Below, one piece after another: positions 45,911 through 58,466 of a DNA stretch of 64,000 nt (the first letter of the stretch is position 1; the number at the start of each line of letters is the position of its first letter). The stretch is from Sanguinoderma infundibulare. Lineage: Eukaryota; Basidiomycota; Agaricomycetes; Polyporales; Polyporaceae. Position numbers and translations under genes: made by a program. Where the stretch lies: positions 2,604,001 to 2,668,000 of the forward strand of contig JAVLRN010000007.1 of NCBI GenBank assembly GCA_032821775.1. Direction: 5' to 3'. The notes below the pieces were generated by a model, which searched no databases, was not told where the DNA came from, and saw only the letters and a list, made by a program, of their open reading frames with translations.

Positions 45911-47985
45911 TTACAAATCGTCAGAAAGAATAAGCTCCCTGGCCTTGCTCGACCGCGGGGTAATGGTACAGCGGCAGTCCAACGGGTATCTAGGATTCGT
46001 GTTCTGGTCATTGCTCATTGCGAGTGTAAGCGACGGGAGAGGTACTCACGCAAGCATGTGGTCGGACATCCTCGGTTCGATGGCGATAGCCTTGCCATTC
46101 TCGTCGAGCGGCGGAGTGATATCGAAGGTGTGCAGGACCATCGACATGTTCATGAACAACGTCGCTTCCGCGAAGTGCCTTCCTGGGCAAATCCTGCGAC
46201 GAGAAGATAAGCGTGTGCATCCCGCCGAAGCTACTCCTCGGCGCGAACTAACCTTCTTCCGTATCCGAACGCGAAACGCGCAGGGTCACAAACGTTCGGG
46301 TCTAGCTTGCTATCTCGCAGGTAGCGGTCCGGGAAGAAACGGTCGGGCTCTGGATACATCACTGGATCCTGTAAGCACGCCCTATCGCATTTGACATCAG
46401 AAGGCCATCCTCAAACTAGGGTTGAGCTGTACACACCAGGTATTAGGCATCAGGAGAGTTCCCTTGGGAATGAAGTACCCCGAAAACTCCATATCCTCCA
46501 TCATCATATGAGGAAGACTAAAGGCTAACACAGGCATCCATCGCAGGGCCTCCTTCACGACAGCGTTGACGTAAGGAAGTGAAGCCCTGTCACTATACTC
46601 CGGAAGGCGGTTGGGTCCAACGACTACGTCGAGCTCCGCTTGGGCTTTGCGCTGTGCGTCGGGAAAGAGCGACATGGCAAGGAAGAATGACTGCAATGTA
46701 GAGAACGTCTATCATAAAACACAATGAGTATTACACGCGTGATGCATGCAGGTGCACTTGCCGTGTCCGCGCCCCCTAGCGCAAAGATATCTTTTAAGTG
46801 CCCAGAACCAAAACCCGCCTCGCTAGACGCACCTTCGAATGCAGTGAAACCGACATTCTTGATGACGTCCTGCTCTTCCTCCGCCACCGCTTCCTCTCCT
46901 TCATCTACCTTTCTGGCGAGCTCAGCGATGACAGAGTGGATCGCATCGTCATCGTTCTGCGATGAAGGTCACTGTGAATATGTACAGCCCGAAGCAGGAA
47001 CGACATCGTGAACTTACTCGTTCCGTGGCCTCACGATATAACGACGACCTGACCTCGTCGGCCGCCGTACGCCACCCTTTGAAATCCTTCTGGAAACCTG
47101 CCCCGGGGACCCACTCCGGTACGTATTGGAGTATGGGGAAAGCGTCGACCAAGTACCGTCCAGGCGTGAACGCTACAACGACTGATAGAACCTTCTCTAT
47201 GAGGCCGATGTAGCGATCATTGGTATCCGCAACGTCGACGCCGTACGCGATCTTGACCACCGTCGGTGCGAACGTGCTGGCGGCCCTCGTTAGCGCAGAA
47301 AAATACGGCCAGGCAGCCAAAAACCTACTAGCGTATGTGCTCGCACAGCCGGACCGGGTCCGCCAAGAGCTTGCGCAGGAATACATGCGCATACTTTTTC
47401 TGCACCAAGACGTGCCTCTCGATCGAGGCTGGAAGGAAGTGCTGCCAGAACGCTCGCCTGTGGCGTCGCCACCAAGGGCCATATGACATCAGCGAGAAGT
47501 TGCCACCCTGTCCGATGCTGCGAAGGATGTCAGTACTGTTTAGCCACGGTCCGCGGTCCATAGCGCGCTCGAACAAGGACTTACAGAGGCACCATCGTCG
47601 ATTGGATCCTGTCAGAGGTAAGAGCGGAGCGTTTGTCCAACAGCTCGAAAATCGCCCGAGCACTACCCAGGACTACGATGGGCTGTCCGAATGCCGATAG
47701 GTATAGGACGTCGCCTGTATTGCAGTGTCAGCGCAAGACGTAAAAGGACCGTAGGCAGCACGACGCACCGTAGATATCGCAAAGGTCGCGATGAGCCTTC
47801 CACACCTCCGGCTTCTGCAGGTCCGCCACATTGCCAATGAACGGGAGACCCTTCGGACCGGGCGGCAACGGAAAGCCACGACTACGCTTCCGCCATCTCT
47901 CACGAGACAAGGCGTAGCTCACGATCAAGGGAACGATGAGCCCCAGGATAGCGAGCGGGATGAATGACTCGAGTTGGGACTTCAT
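45911..47985 (-). CDS. Cytochrome P450 monooxygenase B (tandem paralogue)
   Basis: Start 47985 (MKSQLESFIPLAILGLIVP), stop TAA 45913-45911. Anchor LAILGLIVPLIVSYAL, proline hinge GFPLPPGPKGLPFIGNV, C-helix WWRRHRRAFWQHF, I-helix GGADT, K-helix KEALRWMPVL, and heme loop FAFGYGRRICPGRHFAEA (Cys ligand at about 46191). The exon layout closely mirrors P450 A, and many stretches are nearly identical (WKAHRDLC, TVVKIAYGVDVA/TMVKIAYGVDVA, ILxxVPxWVPGAGFQK), so the pair arose by local duplication. No disruption is visible, so both are probably functional. Substrate unknown. A TATATAA box lies about 45 bp upstream. Confidence 0.93.
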
Positions 47986-48660
47986 GGGAACGAACGTTGC
48001 CTGGGGAGAAGTTGGAGAGACCGTTCGCATTATATACGAACCCCTGCAGGATCCCACCCGTTATGACATCCCGCTATTTCATATTGGGCTTCTTCAGTGG
48101 CAAGAAAACGTCCGTCAATCTATGTGCACAGAGAATATGGACCGATACTCGCCTTGCCTACCCCTCCGAACCACAAATCGGCTAGGCGACCGGTAGCGTT
48201 GTCAGAAATGATACATGCGGAACATCCGTTGATCTTGCTCTTGGGTTTGTCGCCCTACATCGGGCATAGGAATCACATCGTCTCGCCAAGTCTGGTAGGC
48301 ACCTGTAGGCACCTTTGAATAATGTGCCGTAATCGAAGGCATGCTTAGACGGTGGGAACCGGCATCTCAACGCCAATCGCAAATTCAAGCGAATCACCGG
48401 TCCAGTGCAACCACGGGCAGGGCACCATCACGGAGACTGGACGTGCGACGAGCCAACGACCAATCCATCCACGTCCATTGGTGGCAAGGAGCACTCGATT
48501 ATCTTGCACTCTAAGTGAACGATTGACGTAAGCACGTGAAGCCACCACAAATGAGAGCGCATGGTTACCTGCCACATACGCAACAGTTAAGATCATCTAA
48601 TGTTTGTTTGGCATACGTCGAGTGGTTGAGTAAGTATCATCGCAACCGTAGATTGCTAAG
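47986..48660. other. Intergenic, upstream of P450 B
   Basis: No supported gene. Contains the TATA box of P450 B and the 3' flank of the peroxin gene. Confidence 0.4.
48030..48036 (-). promoter_or_regulatory. TATA box of P450 B
   Basis: TATATAA on the minus strand in GTTCGTATATAATGCG, about 45 bp upstream of the start codon at 47985. Confidence 0.55.
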
Positions 48661-50268
48661 TTATACTGGCGCATTCGGACTGTAGTATATTCGTCTTGTC
48701 CAGCGTCGTCGCCTGGTCATACCTCCGCCCGCCGTCCACTCCTCGAGCGGATGGGCATGAGGATGGAGCCAAACATCGTTAGTGTACACCCAACCGCCTA
48801 AAGGGTGCAATCAGCGACGCTCAAAGTTCGCACGGAGCGAGGGGCTTACTCTCATCAGCACCTTCAGAACCCGCCCAACGTCCACCTAAGTCGGGCCTCC
48901 AGTCCTCAGTTTCGACAAAGAACCACCCTGCGGATAGCGAGAACGTGAGGTTGCTGCTGTCCACGAACACGCATCAGCAGCGGTCCATCAGACAACAACA
49001 GGGGCAAGGGTGTGGAACGTTCTGACCTTACTTCTCCGCTTCCGTCATCAGCAACGCCACTCCAGCCGTCGCGTCCCCGAGTCCACGCCTTTCGCTCTCC
49101 GAGCTTTAGATTGCCCTTGCTCCACGTGCCGTCTGTCTTGGTTGCATCGTCAGAACCGCTGCTCGCGCCGCGGACCCAGCGCTCGTTCTCCCACAACTCG
49201 ACCTCGCGAAGTTCGGTACGCCAATGCCTGTCTTCGAGCTTGTCATCGTCAACGAACCGTAGTGCGCGCTGTCTCAGCGAGTTTAACGTGGCACCAGAGC
49301 GAAGCAGGACAGGAAGCAGCGAATGTTGGGTGAAGGGATGTGTCACAAAAAAGGGAAGGAGACCGATGACAAGACAGGTCGTCCGCATTGGGATTAAGTT
49401 GACGAGAGGGATCATAGCGATGAAGGAAACCAGGACGAACGAAAGGATGAGGCTTGTGTACGGTGACGAATACGTCAGGTACGGCACGAATTGGACCGCA
49501 AAGTCGTAGCCATCTGCACTGGAGACACATGCAGGTGAATATATGCAGGACGTTCCGGATTCGAAAGGAACTCACATTGCGCCCATAAGGTTCTGAATGG
49601 CCTGAAGATTGGCTAGGTAATCCACACTGCCTTCTCCAACTTGACTTGGCGGCGTAGGCTGTGCGGGTTTCGGCGAAAGTGTCTCCGTACCTTCCCTGCC
49701 CTTCAGAGATGGATGGGTAGCGAGCAGAATGCCAAGCGCCGTTGCGTGCGGTACGAGCAGCACCAGCCTAGGAAAATAGCCTATGATGAGATGAGTGACG
49801 TTCAAAGTTGTACAAGGCGTAGCACGCACAAATGAATGCATAGGCAGCCATCCATACCATGGTGTACTTCCAACTCTTCTTCCACAACACGATCTCTTCA
49901 ATCCTATCCTGCACCCAGAAGATTGGGCCGCTCTTCGATATGAATCGTTTGAAGTTAACGGTGGTTATTGGGAGCGAGAGCGGGTCCTTATTGGAAAGCA
50001 AGCGGGGAGCCCCTTTGCCTTGCGCGCGAGGTGCGGCAGGTGCATTGGCAGGTAGTTGTAAGGCCGACGAAAGGAGCATAGATGTGAGATTTGACCCTCC
50101 CTTAGCAGGGGACATCGGTTGAGATGTGGCAGGGGAGGTCCGAACAGGAGAGTGTTCCGGGCGAGGGAGGGAAGTGACGACCTTCGGAGCAGGGCGGATG
50201 TCATGACTCTGCGCTGAACGCAGACGGGTTGCGTAGGAGGGAATGTCGACATAGTCCATGGTCGCCAT
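48661..50268 (-). CDS. Peroxin with dysferlin domain (Pex24/Pex28-32 type)
   Basis: Start 50268 (MATMDYVDIPSYATRLRS), stop TAA 48663-48661, five or more exons, about 460 residues. The N-terminus is Pro/Ser-rich. Then come NFKRFISKSGPIFWVQDRIE and IVLWKKSWKYTMVWMAAYAF, hydrophobic segments (RLVLLVPHATALGILLA; LILSFVLVSFIAMIPLVNLI; CLVIGLLPFFVTHPF) and a C-terminal dysferlin-like domain (RHWRTELREVELWENERW, FVETEDWRPDLGG, VNDVWLHPHAHPLEEWTAGG, RRRWTRRIYY). Membrane spans followed by paired Trp-rich DysF motifs are the mark of the Pex24/Pex28-32 family, which sits in ER-peroxisome contact membranes and controls peroxisome number. Stop placement is supported by the family's RRIYY-type ending. Confidence 0.87.
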
Positions 50269-51865
50269 TCTCGTCGATACGCACTGAGTGTCTTCAGGTT
50301 AACATAGGTCTCTCCTAGACGTAGGAGCTAGAAGACGTGGCTGAAGACGACAGATATGATACAGAAGATGTTTTGGTCGGCAGAAGTGTCGTCACGAGTA
50401 TGCAAGCCTATAGTGTGGATAGCTCGACGGACAAGTACATAGTCAAGGTAATCCAGAGGACGTCAGATGCGATGTCGACTGGATGTCGACGATGAGGAGA
50501 CCGACAACGGTCACCGAGCGCTCTTAGGGCGAACTCACCTAGCGCCGACATTGCCATTACATGCATGTGATTGCACACAGTGCATCTGCTCTGCTACTTA
50601 TGTCGTCGCCATCGAGGGTCTCAGCCAACACATCCACGAGCGAGAAGCGATGACCGTCCTCAGACGGTGGCACCTGAATTGAGCAATTTGACATAATAGG
50701 ATTGTAGGTGAGTAACGAGTTCATATAACAATGGTGCGTGAACCTCGTAGCAGTACAAGCATCTGGAGGAGCCAACGAATCTTGAATTGTTCAGAACATT
50801 CGAGCCCTCAGAAGAACTGGGGCGAATGTCACAGCGGTCATCTAGTGGCAGTTGAGATGTTAGTTCCACCGTGTGGTGATGAACATGCAGGTACTTGCAA
50901 TTGCGATGATCAAAGCGATCGATGTGTGCCTCACGTACGCTCAACATGGCTTCAACGGGAGTTGAAGAGGAGATACATCTGGATGTTCATGTTACAATGT
51001 TCGTAGCCTCGTGGAAAATGTACAGTAGTAGTACTGAGGACTTGTAGCCAACAGAGTAGCGGCAGTGACTGAGATGGTCGCAACAAGCGAAACTCGCCTC
51101 TCTGCTCATTCGAGTCCGGTGGCAGTACTAGTGCCCACCGTTGACGCTCTCCCACCACAACGCCGCTCAGCCCACCAACTTTTACTTGGTCCTTGGATCC
51201 TTCGCTGCCCGTAATATTCCGACTCCCACGTCTGAGGGGGTGACGTACGTCCTCGAACACATCTCCGAATTCTAAATGTCTCAGAACCTGTGCCGGAGAT
51301 GGTGGAACTTCGCGCCCGTACTCGAGCATGTATAAGGCTTGAAGCTTGAATCTTCCATCCCGGAGTGAAATTTACTGCGGTAGCCCTTCCCAGTCTCTCG
51401 CATCGTGCTGTGGTTGGGCGTTTTGCGTAGCCAATGCACCGCCTTGATTTGCATCAGGTTCTCGACGCTTCGGCCATCGGCTCACCGCAGATGAGGACAC
51501 CGGAGATGATAGTTGCATGTCATACTGGGCTCCGATCGACTACGGTAGAACCATGCTTGCACTGTCTCCAAGTACTGCAGTTCCGTGGTTTTGTAACCGG
51601 TCTATGTGGCATCGATGTTGCAAGGTTTGTTCCACTAGTGTTCGGCGAAGTCATTGTTCCACAGCAACTAACATCCAACATCTTCGAAGTTCATCATAGG
51701 GACCTCTGCAATACTTCGGGCCGAACAAGGTGTTCGATCCTCCATGGAAAGGGATATAAAGGATGGCCCCGCCGTGCCAAATCGTCAGGTTCTAAGGCTC
51801 ACTTCCCCTTCACTCCTCCTCAGCCAGTCGCAGATCCCACAACTCGATTTCCTCCATACTCAAGC
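50269..51865. other. Long intergenic region, promoter of the aspartic protease
   Basis: About 1.6 kb with only unconvincing ORFs. The right end has a TATA box (51755-51760) and a CT-rich leader before the ATG at 51866. Confidence 0.45.
51755..51760 (+). promoter_or_regulatory. TATA box of the secreted aspartic protease
   Basis: TATAAA in GGGATATAAAGGATGG, 111 bp upstream of the start codon. Confidence 0.6.
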
Positions 51866-53565
51866 ATGTTCTGCAAAGCATCCCTCATCGCTGTCGCACT
51901 CGCGCTCATCGCCGCTGCGAATCCCATCACCCGCCAGCCGACCAGCATCCCCCTTATCAAGCGTGGCGGCTTGACTAACGCCGATGGCACCTTCAACATT
52001 GAGAAGGCGATCAATGAGATAACTCGACAGAAGAGGTACCCATGCCTCCCAGTCGCTCGTCTCGCATATTGGCGCTAACTTTGATCCCGTCCAAACAGCA
52101 AGCACCGTCAGAACCTTGAAAACATCGAGAAGAACCGCGGCCACGGCCACCACGGCTGGGGGCCCATTAGTGAACCAGGGCAACCAACCGGCGTTCCTAC
52201 AGGCGTCCTGTCAACCGGATCTCTGACTGCGACGGGGATCCTCTCTGGGACCGATACCGTGTCCCCAACACAGACCATCTCCGACCCGCTGCCTACGACT
52301 GGGACCGCCGTTCCATCCTCTGCGCCGTCAGGCGCGACCGTTGGGAGCGTTCCGTTGACCGACCAAGATGGCGACCTCCTTTGGACCGGGCAGCTCACCA
52401 TTGGGAACCCCTCGCAAAGCTTTGTCATTGACTTCGACACGGGATCCTCCGACCTCTGGGTTCCCTCTGTGTCGTGCCAGAGCTGCGGCGGGCAGGACAA
52501 GTACGATCCGTCGAAATCGTCGCAAAGCCAACAGCAGAGCGGCTCGTTCCAGATCTCCTATGGTGATGGTTCTATGACGTCCGGCACGCCGTTCTCTGAT
52601 ACCGGTGAGTATCTACCACTCGCATGTACTGTTATGCATGGCATACTGACATGCCTTGTTCAGTTACCGTTGGGGGTGTTACGGTCACCGGGCAGTTCCT
52701 CGCTGCGGTAGACCAAGAGTCCTCTCAGTTCCTGTCGAATCCCATGGACGGCATCATGGGAATGGGTCTGCCACCTCTGTCCACCCTCGGAAATGTACGT
52801 GCTTGCTTCCTTTCCCGTATCATAGGCAGCTACTGAGGCGCATATGCGCATTTTTAAACAGACGCCGTTCTTCTTCACCGCCGTGCAACAAGGCGTCGTC
52901 TCTCAAAACACTTTTGCCTTCAAGCTCGCCCAGTCGGGCTCCGAGCTGACGATCGGCGGCACCAACAACGCTTCTTTCACCGGCGATATCGAGTCCCACC
53001 CCGTCTCCTCCACTGTCGGCTACTGGATCATCGGCGGCGGCTCAGTGGCAGTCAACGGCCAGCCTGTGTCCGAAGCCGCGCAAATCCAGACCATCATCGA
53101 CTCGGGCAGCACGATCATCACCGCGCCGCCCGCCGCGGCCGACGCTTTCTGGCAGAACGTGCAGGGGGCGCAGCAGTACGAGCAGGGACTGTACACCTTC
53201 CCATGCGACTCGGTTCCGGAGGCTGCGTTTAGCTGGGGCGGAAAGTCCTGGTCCATCAGCGCCAACGAGTATGTCGCTACTATCTTGCTTTGGAATGTCC
53301 GAAACTACACTAATGCTGACCGACCGCAAACAGCATGAATCTCGGGGCGGTGGAGCAAGGCTCCAGCGACTGCGTGGGGGCGATTTCTAGTGGTGACCTT
53401 GGGCTCGGAGACGACATCTGGCTCCTCGGTGACACGCAAGTCGTCCTACAGAGACCAACGGTCTGTTTCGGGTCCTGATTTTGCTACTTCAGCTTCATGA
53501 AGAACGTCTACACCGTTTTCAATGCTGACGGCCAGGGTTCCGTTGGCTTCGCCCAGCTCGCGTGA
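51866..53565 (+). CDS. Secreted pepsin-type aspartic protease
   Basis: Six or more exons, start 51866, stop TGA 53563-53565. Residues 1-19 (MFCKASLIAVALALIAAAN) are a signal peptide. A propeptide with a K-R processing site (IPLIKRGG) follows, then a Ser/Thr/Pro-rich linker, and the mature enzyme. The first catalytic motif is FVIDFDTGSSDLWVPSVSCQ and the second is TIIDSGSTIITAPPAAADAF. The flap region is SFQISYGDGSMTSG, and the C-terminus is NVYTVFNADGQGSVGFAQLA. It should cleave proteins outside the cell at acid pH. The last intron (53436-53492) starts GCAAGT instead of GT, giving GDT-FMKNVY in frame. This is an acceptable GC-AG intron. Confidence 0.94.
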
Positions 53566-54300
53566 TTTCGTACTTGATGCGGCTCCGAGTCCCTTCTAGA
53601 TCTTGGATTGGCAATGGGCTTGTTCGATATCAGTTTGTGCCTGCTCTGCTTTCTTGCTGTTTTCCGCTTTCTTTGAATGGTTTCTGTATGATGTGTAGGA
53701 CTAACGGCGTTTCTGTGCATATCCAGTATTTACAATAGAGAGAGAGACATAGACATTGGAACACAGCGCAATTCATATCACATTGTTAATATGATCCCAG
53801 AGTGCAACCATCCAGGCCCGCCGACTACCGGAATCCTTTTGTGCATGCAATTGACTTCGACGTCTCGTCCGCACTTGGTGCCGTGGTGAATTGTGGGCGT
53901 ACCATGGATGGCCGGTAACGACTACGAACCTATCCGTAGTTTATAGAAAATAGATCGGTAAGGCACCCCTACTCGTACATAGAAGCAAAACAAAGGCGTG
54001 ATTCTCGTTCATGGGCAAAGTTGCCACAGAACGAGCCAAGAACGAGCGTCTCAATTTCCTGATACGGGAGCCGGATATCGGACCGTTAGAGGCACGTGAG
54101 CGACGCCCAAACTTTTTGGGCGTCAAGTGGATTGACGGCCTGCGGCAAGACTCGGCAAGACCACTTCCTCGTCCACCTCCGCCTCCGCCTCGTCTCACTG
54201 CTTCCACTCGCAGGTCTCTGTGCTTTCTAATCATCACACAATTTTCTCTGGGTTTATGTATTTTTATTCCACCCTTCGACTAACCCTGTGATCGCCCTTC
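53566..54300. other. Intergenic with a copy of a dispersed repeat
   Basis: Contains the repeat copy at 54035-54087 and a 10-bp-arm hairpin at 54102-54124. No gene seen otherwise. Confidence 0.45.
54035..54087 (-). repeat. Dispersed repeat, copy 1
   Basis: On the minus strand AACGGTCCGATATCCGGCTC, then a stretch including ATCAGGAAATTGAG, matches 62738-62791 (plus strand) over about 53 bp with roughly six differences and one 1-bp indel. Right beside it (54102-54124, plus) is a hairpin GACGCCCAAA-CTT-TTTGGGCGTC. No coding function assigned. Copies in opposite orientation bracket 8.7 kb. Confidence 0.7.
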
Positions 54301-57300
54301 ATGCGCAAGCAACTCGACCCCCGCATCCCCATCCTTATCAACAACAATGTCAAGAAGAACCACCGTTCTTTCGTAGTCCTCGTTGGAGACAAGGGAAGGG
54401 ATCAGGTGCGTTGCCCTGTGCTTACATGAGAATCCCAGCCAATGCTGCATAGATTGTGAACCTTCATTTCCTCCTCTCGCAAGCAAGAGTCTCCGCCCGC
54501 CCTTCCGTACTATGGTGCTATAAGAAAGAACTCGGGTTCACAACGTACGTATTCATACATTATATCACACCCTCAAACCTTACATGTCCCTCGTGTAGCC
54601 ATCGCAAAAAGCGCGAGGCTAAGATCAAAAGAGAGGTCAAGAGGGGTATCCGCGAACCCAACGAGCAGGATCCCTTTGAGATCTTCATCACTGTAACCGA
54701 CATCCGCTACACGTACGTATCTCATCCGTAACCAAACGTCTCCACGTACTCAGTCCATTCCCTGTCAAAAGGTACTACAAGGAGTCCCACAAAATCCTCG
54801 GCCAGACGTTCGGCATGTGCGTACTCCAGGACTTCGAGGCGATCACGCCCAACCTTCTTGCTCGGACAATAGAAACAGTTGAAGGCGGAGGCCTCGTAGT
54901 CATCATGCTCAAGACCATGAAGTCGCTGAGGCAGCTATACGCTATGACTATGGTGCGTCCTTTACGCTGACACGGCTCTAGACCGGCTTCCCATCCCTTC
55001 GCGTCAGGATGTGCATGCCCGTTACCGCACCTCTGCACACGACTCGGTCGTCGCCCGTTTCAACGAACGGTTCATCCTCTCCCTCGGCTCATGTGACGAC
55101 TGTCTCGTGCTCGATGACGAGCTCAACGTCTTGCCCATCTCCCGCGGCAAGGACATCAAGCCCATAGAGGAGGACCGCGGAAAGGGCAAGGAAGAGTCCG
55201 AGCTCAATGATCTTAAGGACAGCCTAGCGGACACGAAACCGATCGGTGAGCTCATCAAGCTCGCAAAGACGATCGAGCAAGCCCAGGCTATCCTCACCTT
55301 CGTCGACGCAATCGCTGAGAAGACGCTTTCCTCCACTGTTACGCTCACTGCTGGTCGCGGTCGAGGAAAGTCTGCTGCTCTGGGTCTTGCCATCGCTGCT
55401 GCTCTTGCACACGGGTACTCGAACATCTTCGTCACGAGTCCTAGCCCCGAGAACCTGAAGACGCTGTTCGAGTTTATCTTCAAGGGTATGGACGTGCTCG
55501 GCTATGAGGAGCATCTCGACTACGACATCGCGCAGAGCACAAATCCCGACTTCAACAAGGCGATTGTGCGCGTGAATGTGTTCAGGAATCATCGACAAAC
55601 CATCCAAGTAGGCAAAATTGACGTTCGCTTCCAGCTCGTATCTGACCAAAATGTATAGTACATCCAACCGCAAGACGCGCATGTCCTAGGTCAAGCAGAA
55701 CTTGTGATCATAGATGAGGCAGCCGCCATCCCTCTTCCCATCGTCCGCAACTTGATGGGTCCTTACCTCGTCTTCATGGCGTCCACAATCAATGGTTACG
55801 AAGGCACTGGCCGCTCCCTTTCCCTCAAACTCATCCAACAGCTACGCGAAAACACCCGCCCCTCCCTGACCAAAGATGCTGCAGCTGCCGAAGATGATGC
55901 TGCGGCTGCTTCCTCGTCCTCAAAAAAACCGCTTGCTAAAGCTCCACCAAAAGCACGCACCCTACGCGAGATCAAACTCGAAACGCCCATCCGGTATGCC
56001 GCAGGCGACAAGGTCGAGAAGTGGCTCAACTGCCTTCTTTGCCTCGACGCGGCAACCCTCCCCCGGCAGACGCACATGTCCTGCCCGCACCCGAGCAAGT
56101 GCGAGCTCTTCTACGTCTCGCGCGACACGCTCTTCAGCTACCACCCCGCGTCCGAGGTCTTCCTGCAGCGCATGATGGCGCTCTACGTCGCGTCGCACTA
56201 CAAGAATCAGCCAAACGACCTCCAGCTGCTCTCGGATGCACCCGCGCACCACCTCTTCGTCCTCCTTCCGCCACTCAAGGACGACGAGACGCACCTGCCC
56301 GAGCCGCTCGTCGTCGTCCAGGTCGCGCTCGAGGGCAACATCTCGCGGCAGGCGATCATGGAGAACCTGAGCCGAGGCTTCCGCGCGGGGGGAGACATGA
56401 TCCCCTGGCTGGTCTCGCAACAGTTCCAGGAAACCAAGTTCGCGCTGCTGTCGGGGGCGCGCGTGGTGCGCATCGCGACGCACCCGGACTATGCGAATAT
56501 GGGTTACGGGGCTCGCGCGCTGCAGGCGCTGAACGCGTACTACAGCGGGGAGTACTTCAACGTTGGCGAGGCGATGGAGGCGGAGCCGGCATATCCGGAC
56601 CCCGCGAACTTCGATGAGGTCGGTGCTGCTGCCACTGGTTCCTGGACGTTGAAAGTTTTGACATTGGTTAGGACACGACGCTGCTCACGGACGAGCCCAA
56701 AGTCCGCGCGGCGACAGCGATGCCGCCACTACTCCAACGACTGACGGAACGTAAACCCGAGACACTCGATTACCTTGGTGTCTCGTACGGTCTCACTTCA
56801 CAACTGCTCAGGTACGTATCGTCTATGCATGCCGTTGACAACCTCTCACGACATCGAGCAGGTTCTGGAAGCGAGCAGGATATGTTCCGTTGTACCTGAG
56901 GCAGACGCAGAGCGAGCTGACGGGCGAGCACACGTGTGTTATGGTCCGAGGGCTGAACTCGTCCACGGAGGGCGAGCTGGAATGGCTGAACGAGTTCGCG
57001 AAAGGTGGGTCTCAGTGTGCCTGGTACTCGTCGGGGACGCCGACTGACGAGCAATGGCATCAAGACTTCCGGAGACGATTCCTCAACCTGCTCTCCTACA
57101 AGTTTCGCGAGTTTGGCAGCGTCACCGCGCTCAGCGTGCTCGAGGCCGCGAACGCAGGCGTCAAGCGGCTCGACTCGGACCCCGCGCGCGCGCTCGGGGC
57201 CGCCGAGCTCGCCGTCCTCCTCTCGCCTTTCGACCTCAAGCGGCTCGACTCGTACGCGAACAACCAGCTCGACTACCACGTCGTCATGGACCTCCTCCCG

Positions 57301-58466
57301 ATCGTCGCGCAGCTGTACTTTGAGTGGCGGCTCGGGCCGGACGTACGCCTGAGCGCGGTGCAGAGCGCGATCCTGCTCGCGCTCGGCCTGCAGCGCAAGA
57401 CGATCGAGGACGTCGAGGGGGAGCTGAGCGTCCCGGTGTCACAGGCGCTCGCGCTGTTCGTGAAGGTCGTGAAGAAGATCGGCAAAAGGCTGCTGGACGT
57501 GCAGAAGGCTGCGATCAGCGCGACGATCCCTGATCCGCGGCGGCGCGACGAGGCCACGGGAACCGACGCGGAGGAAGGGAACGGGGACGGTAATAAGGCG
57601 GAGGCGTTTAAGCCGCTCGAAACGCCGCTGGAGGAGGAGCTTGAGGAGGCCGGGGACGAGGCTACGCGCGCGCTGAGGGAGAAGCAGAGGGCGATGATCG
57701 ACGCGCTCGACTTGAGCAAGTGAGTCTTCTTTCCCGTTCTTGGTTTTTCCGTTCTTTCTCCTTTGGGCGCTTGGTGGGTGGAGCGAGCCGCGGTCCCGTT
57801 TGGCTTTTGCGAGGCTGTTGACGGTCTGACATGTGCGAGCTTCTGGTTCTTATGGAATCTGGAGATGGTGATGCGGGGAGACGTATCGGTCTCCGTGTCT
57901 TCCCGCAAGATGTGTGGGGTCCCCGCGGGGCCCCGCGTCTGGGCTGCGCTCGGCGGGCTTGGCTTTCGTAGCGCTTTTCGTGCGCGTCCCTGGTAATCTC
58001 AGGCTACGTACCTGTCATTCGATCGCGTAGTGTGTTCGCGTCTCGCGTCTCCAGCGTTCCGTTGCCCTGACAGTCAAATAGCTGTCTGTCTGTCTCCCCG
58101 TCGCATGCTTGCTCGACCTTTCTGTTTTCGTGACGCGTTTCTCTCCTTGGGTGGCGACAACGGACTTTGAGTTGTGCTCTTACACCTTACACGGGACTTA
58201 GGCTGACCTTGGTGCCTCGCGGGACGTGATGGGCACTCTCACACAGATATGCGATCAATGACGCATCTGCGGACTGGACCGCGGCCGAGGCGCAAGTCGC
58301 GAAGCTGGCGTCATCGGGCGGGAAGGGAAAATCGACGCTCGTGTCGGTCAAGGCCACGGCTGCTCCCGCCGCGGGGCAGAAGCGCAAGGCGGAGGATGCG
58401 GGGAGAGAGGAAAAGAGTGTGGAGAAGAAGGCGAGGAGGAGTATGAAGAAGAGCAAGGCGCGGTGA
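54301..58466 (+). CDS. KRE33: RNA cytidine acetyltransferase Kre33/NAT10
   Basis: Eight or more exons, start 54301 (MRKQLDPRIPILINNNVKKN), stop TGA 58464-58466, roughly 1,050 residues. In order: an N-terminal TmcA-like domain (QIVNLHFLLSQARVSARPSV, KIKREVKRGIREPNEQDPFE), a RecD-type helicase domain with Walker A TAGRGRGKSAALGLA and acidic motif ELVIIDEAAAIPLPI, a GNAT acetyltransferase domain (ARVVRIATHPDYANMGYGAR, EHTCVMVRGLN), and a C-terminal tRNA-binding-like helical region ending in a basic tail (KKARRSMKKSKAR). It makes N4-acetylcytidine in 18S rRNA and tRNA and is needed for small-subunit assembly in the nucleolus. The final intron (57720-58246, 527 bp) is far longer than the others, and splicing it restores the conserved YAINDASADW segment. 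Confidence 0.95.

Noticed and set aside
43136..47985. Secondary-metabolite gene cluster around the P450s
   Set aside because: No synthase, tailoring enzyme or regulator lies within reach; neighbours are a peroxin and an orphan.
50952..51329. 125-aa minus-strand ORF in the aspartic protease upstream region
   Set aside because: No splice partner, no motif and no TATA; composition does not stand out from neighbouring shadow ORFs.
54456..54731. Separate short genes in the 54-57 kb region
   Set aside because: These are exons of the single Kre33/NAT10 gene; removing short GT-AG introns gives one continuous family-like protein.
57720..58246. A snoRNA inside the last Kre33 intron
   Set aside because: I saw a near-match to a C box (GTGATGC) and several CTGA words, but not at C/D spacing, so I do not annotate one.
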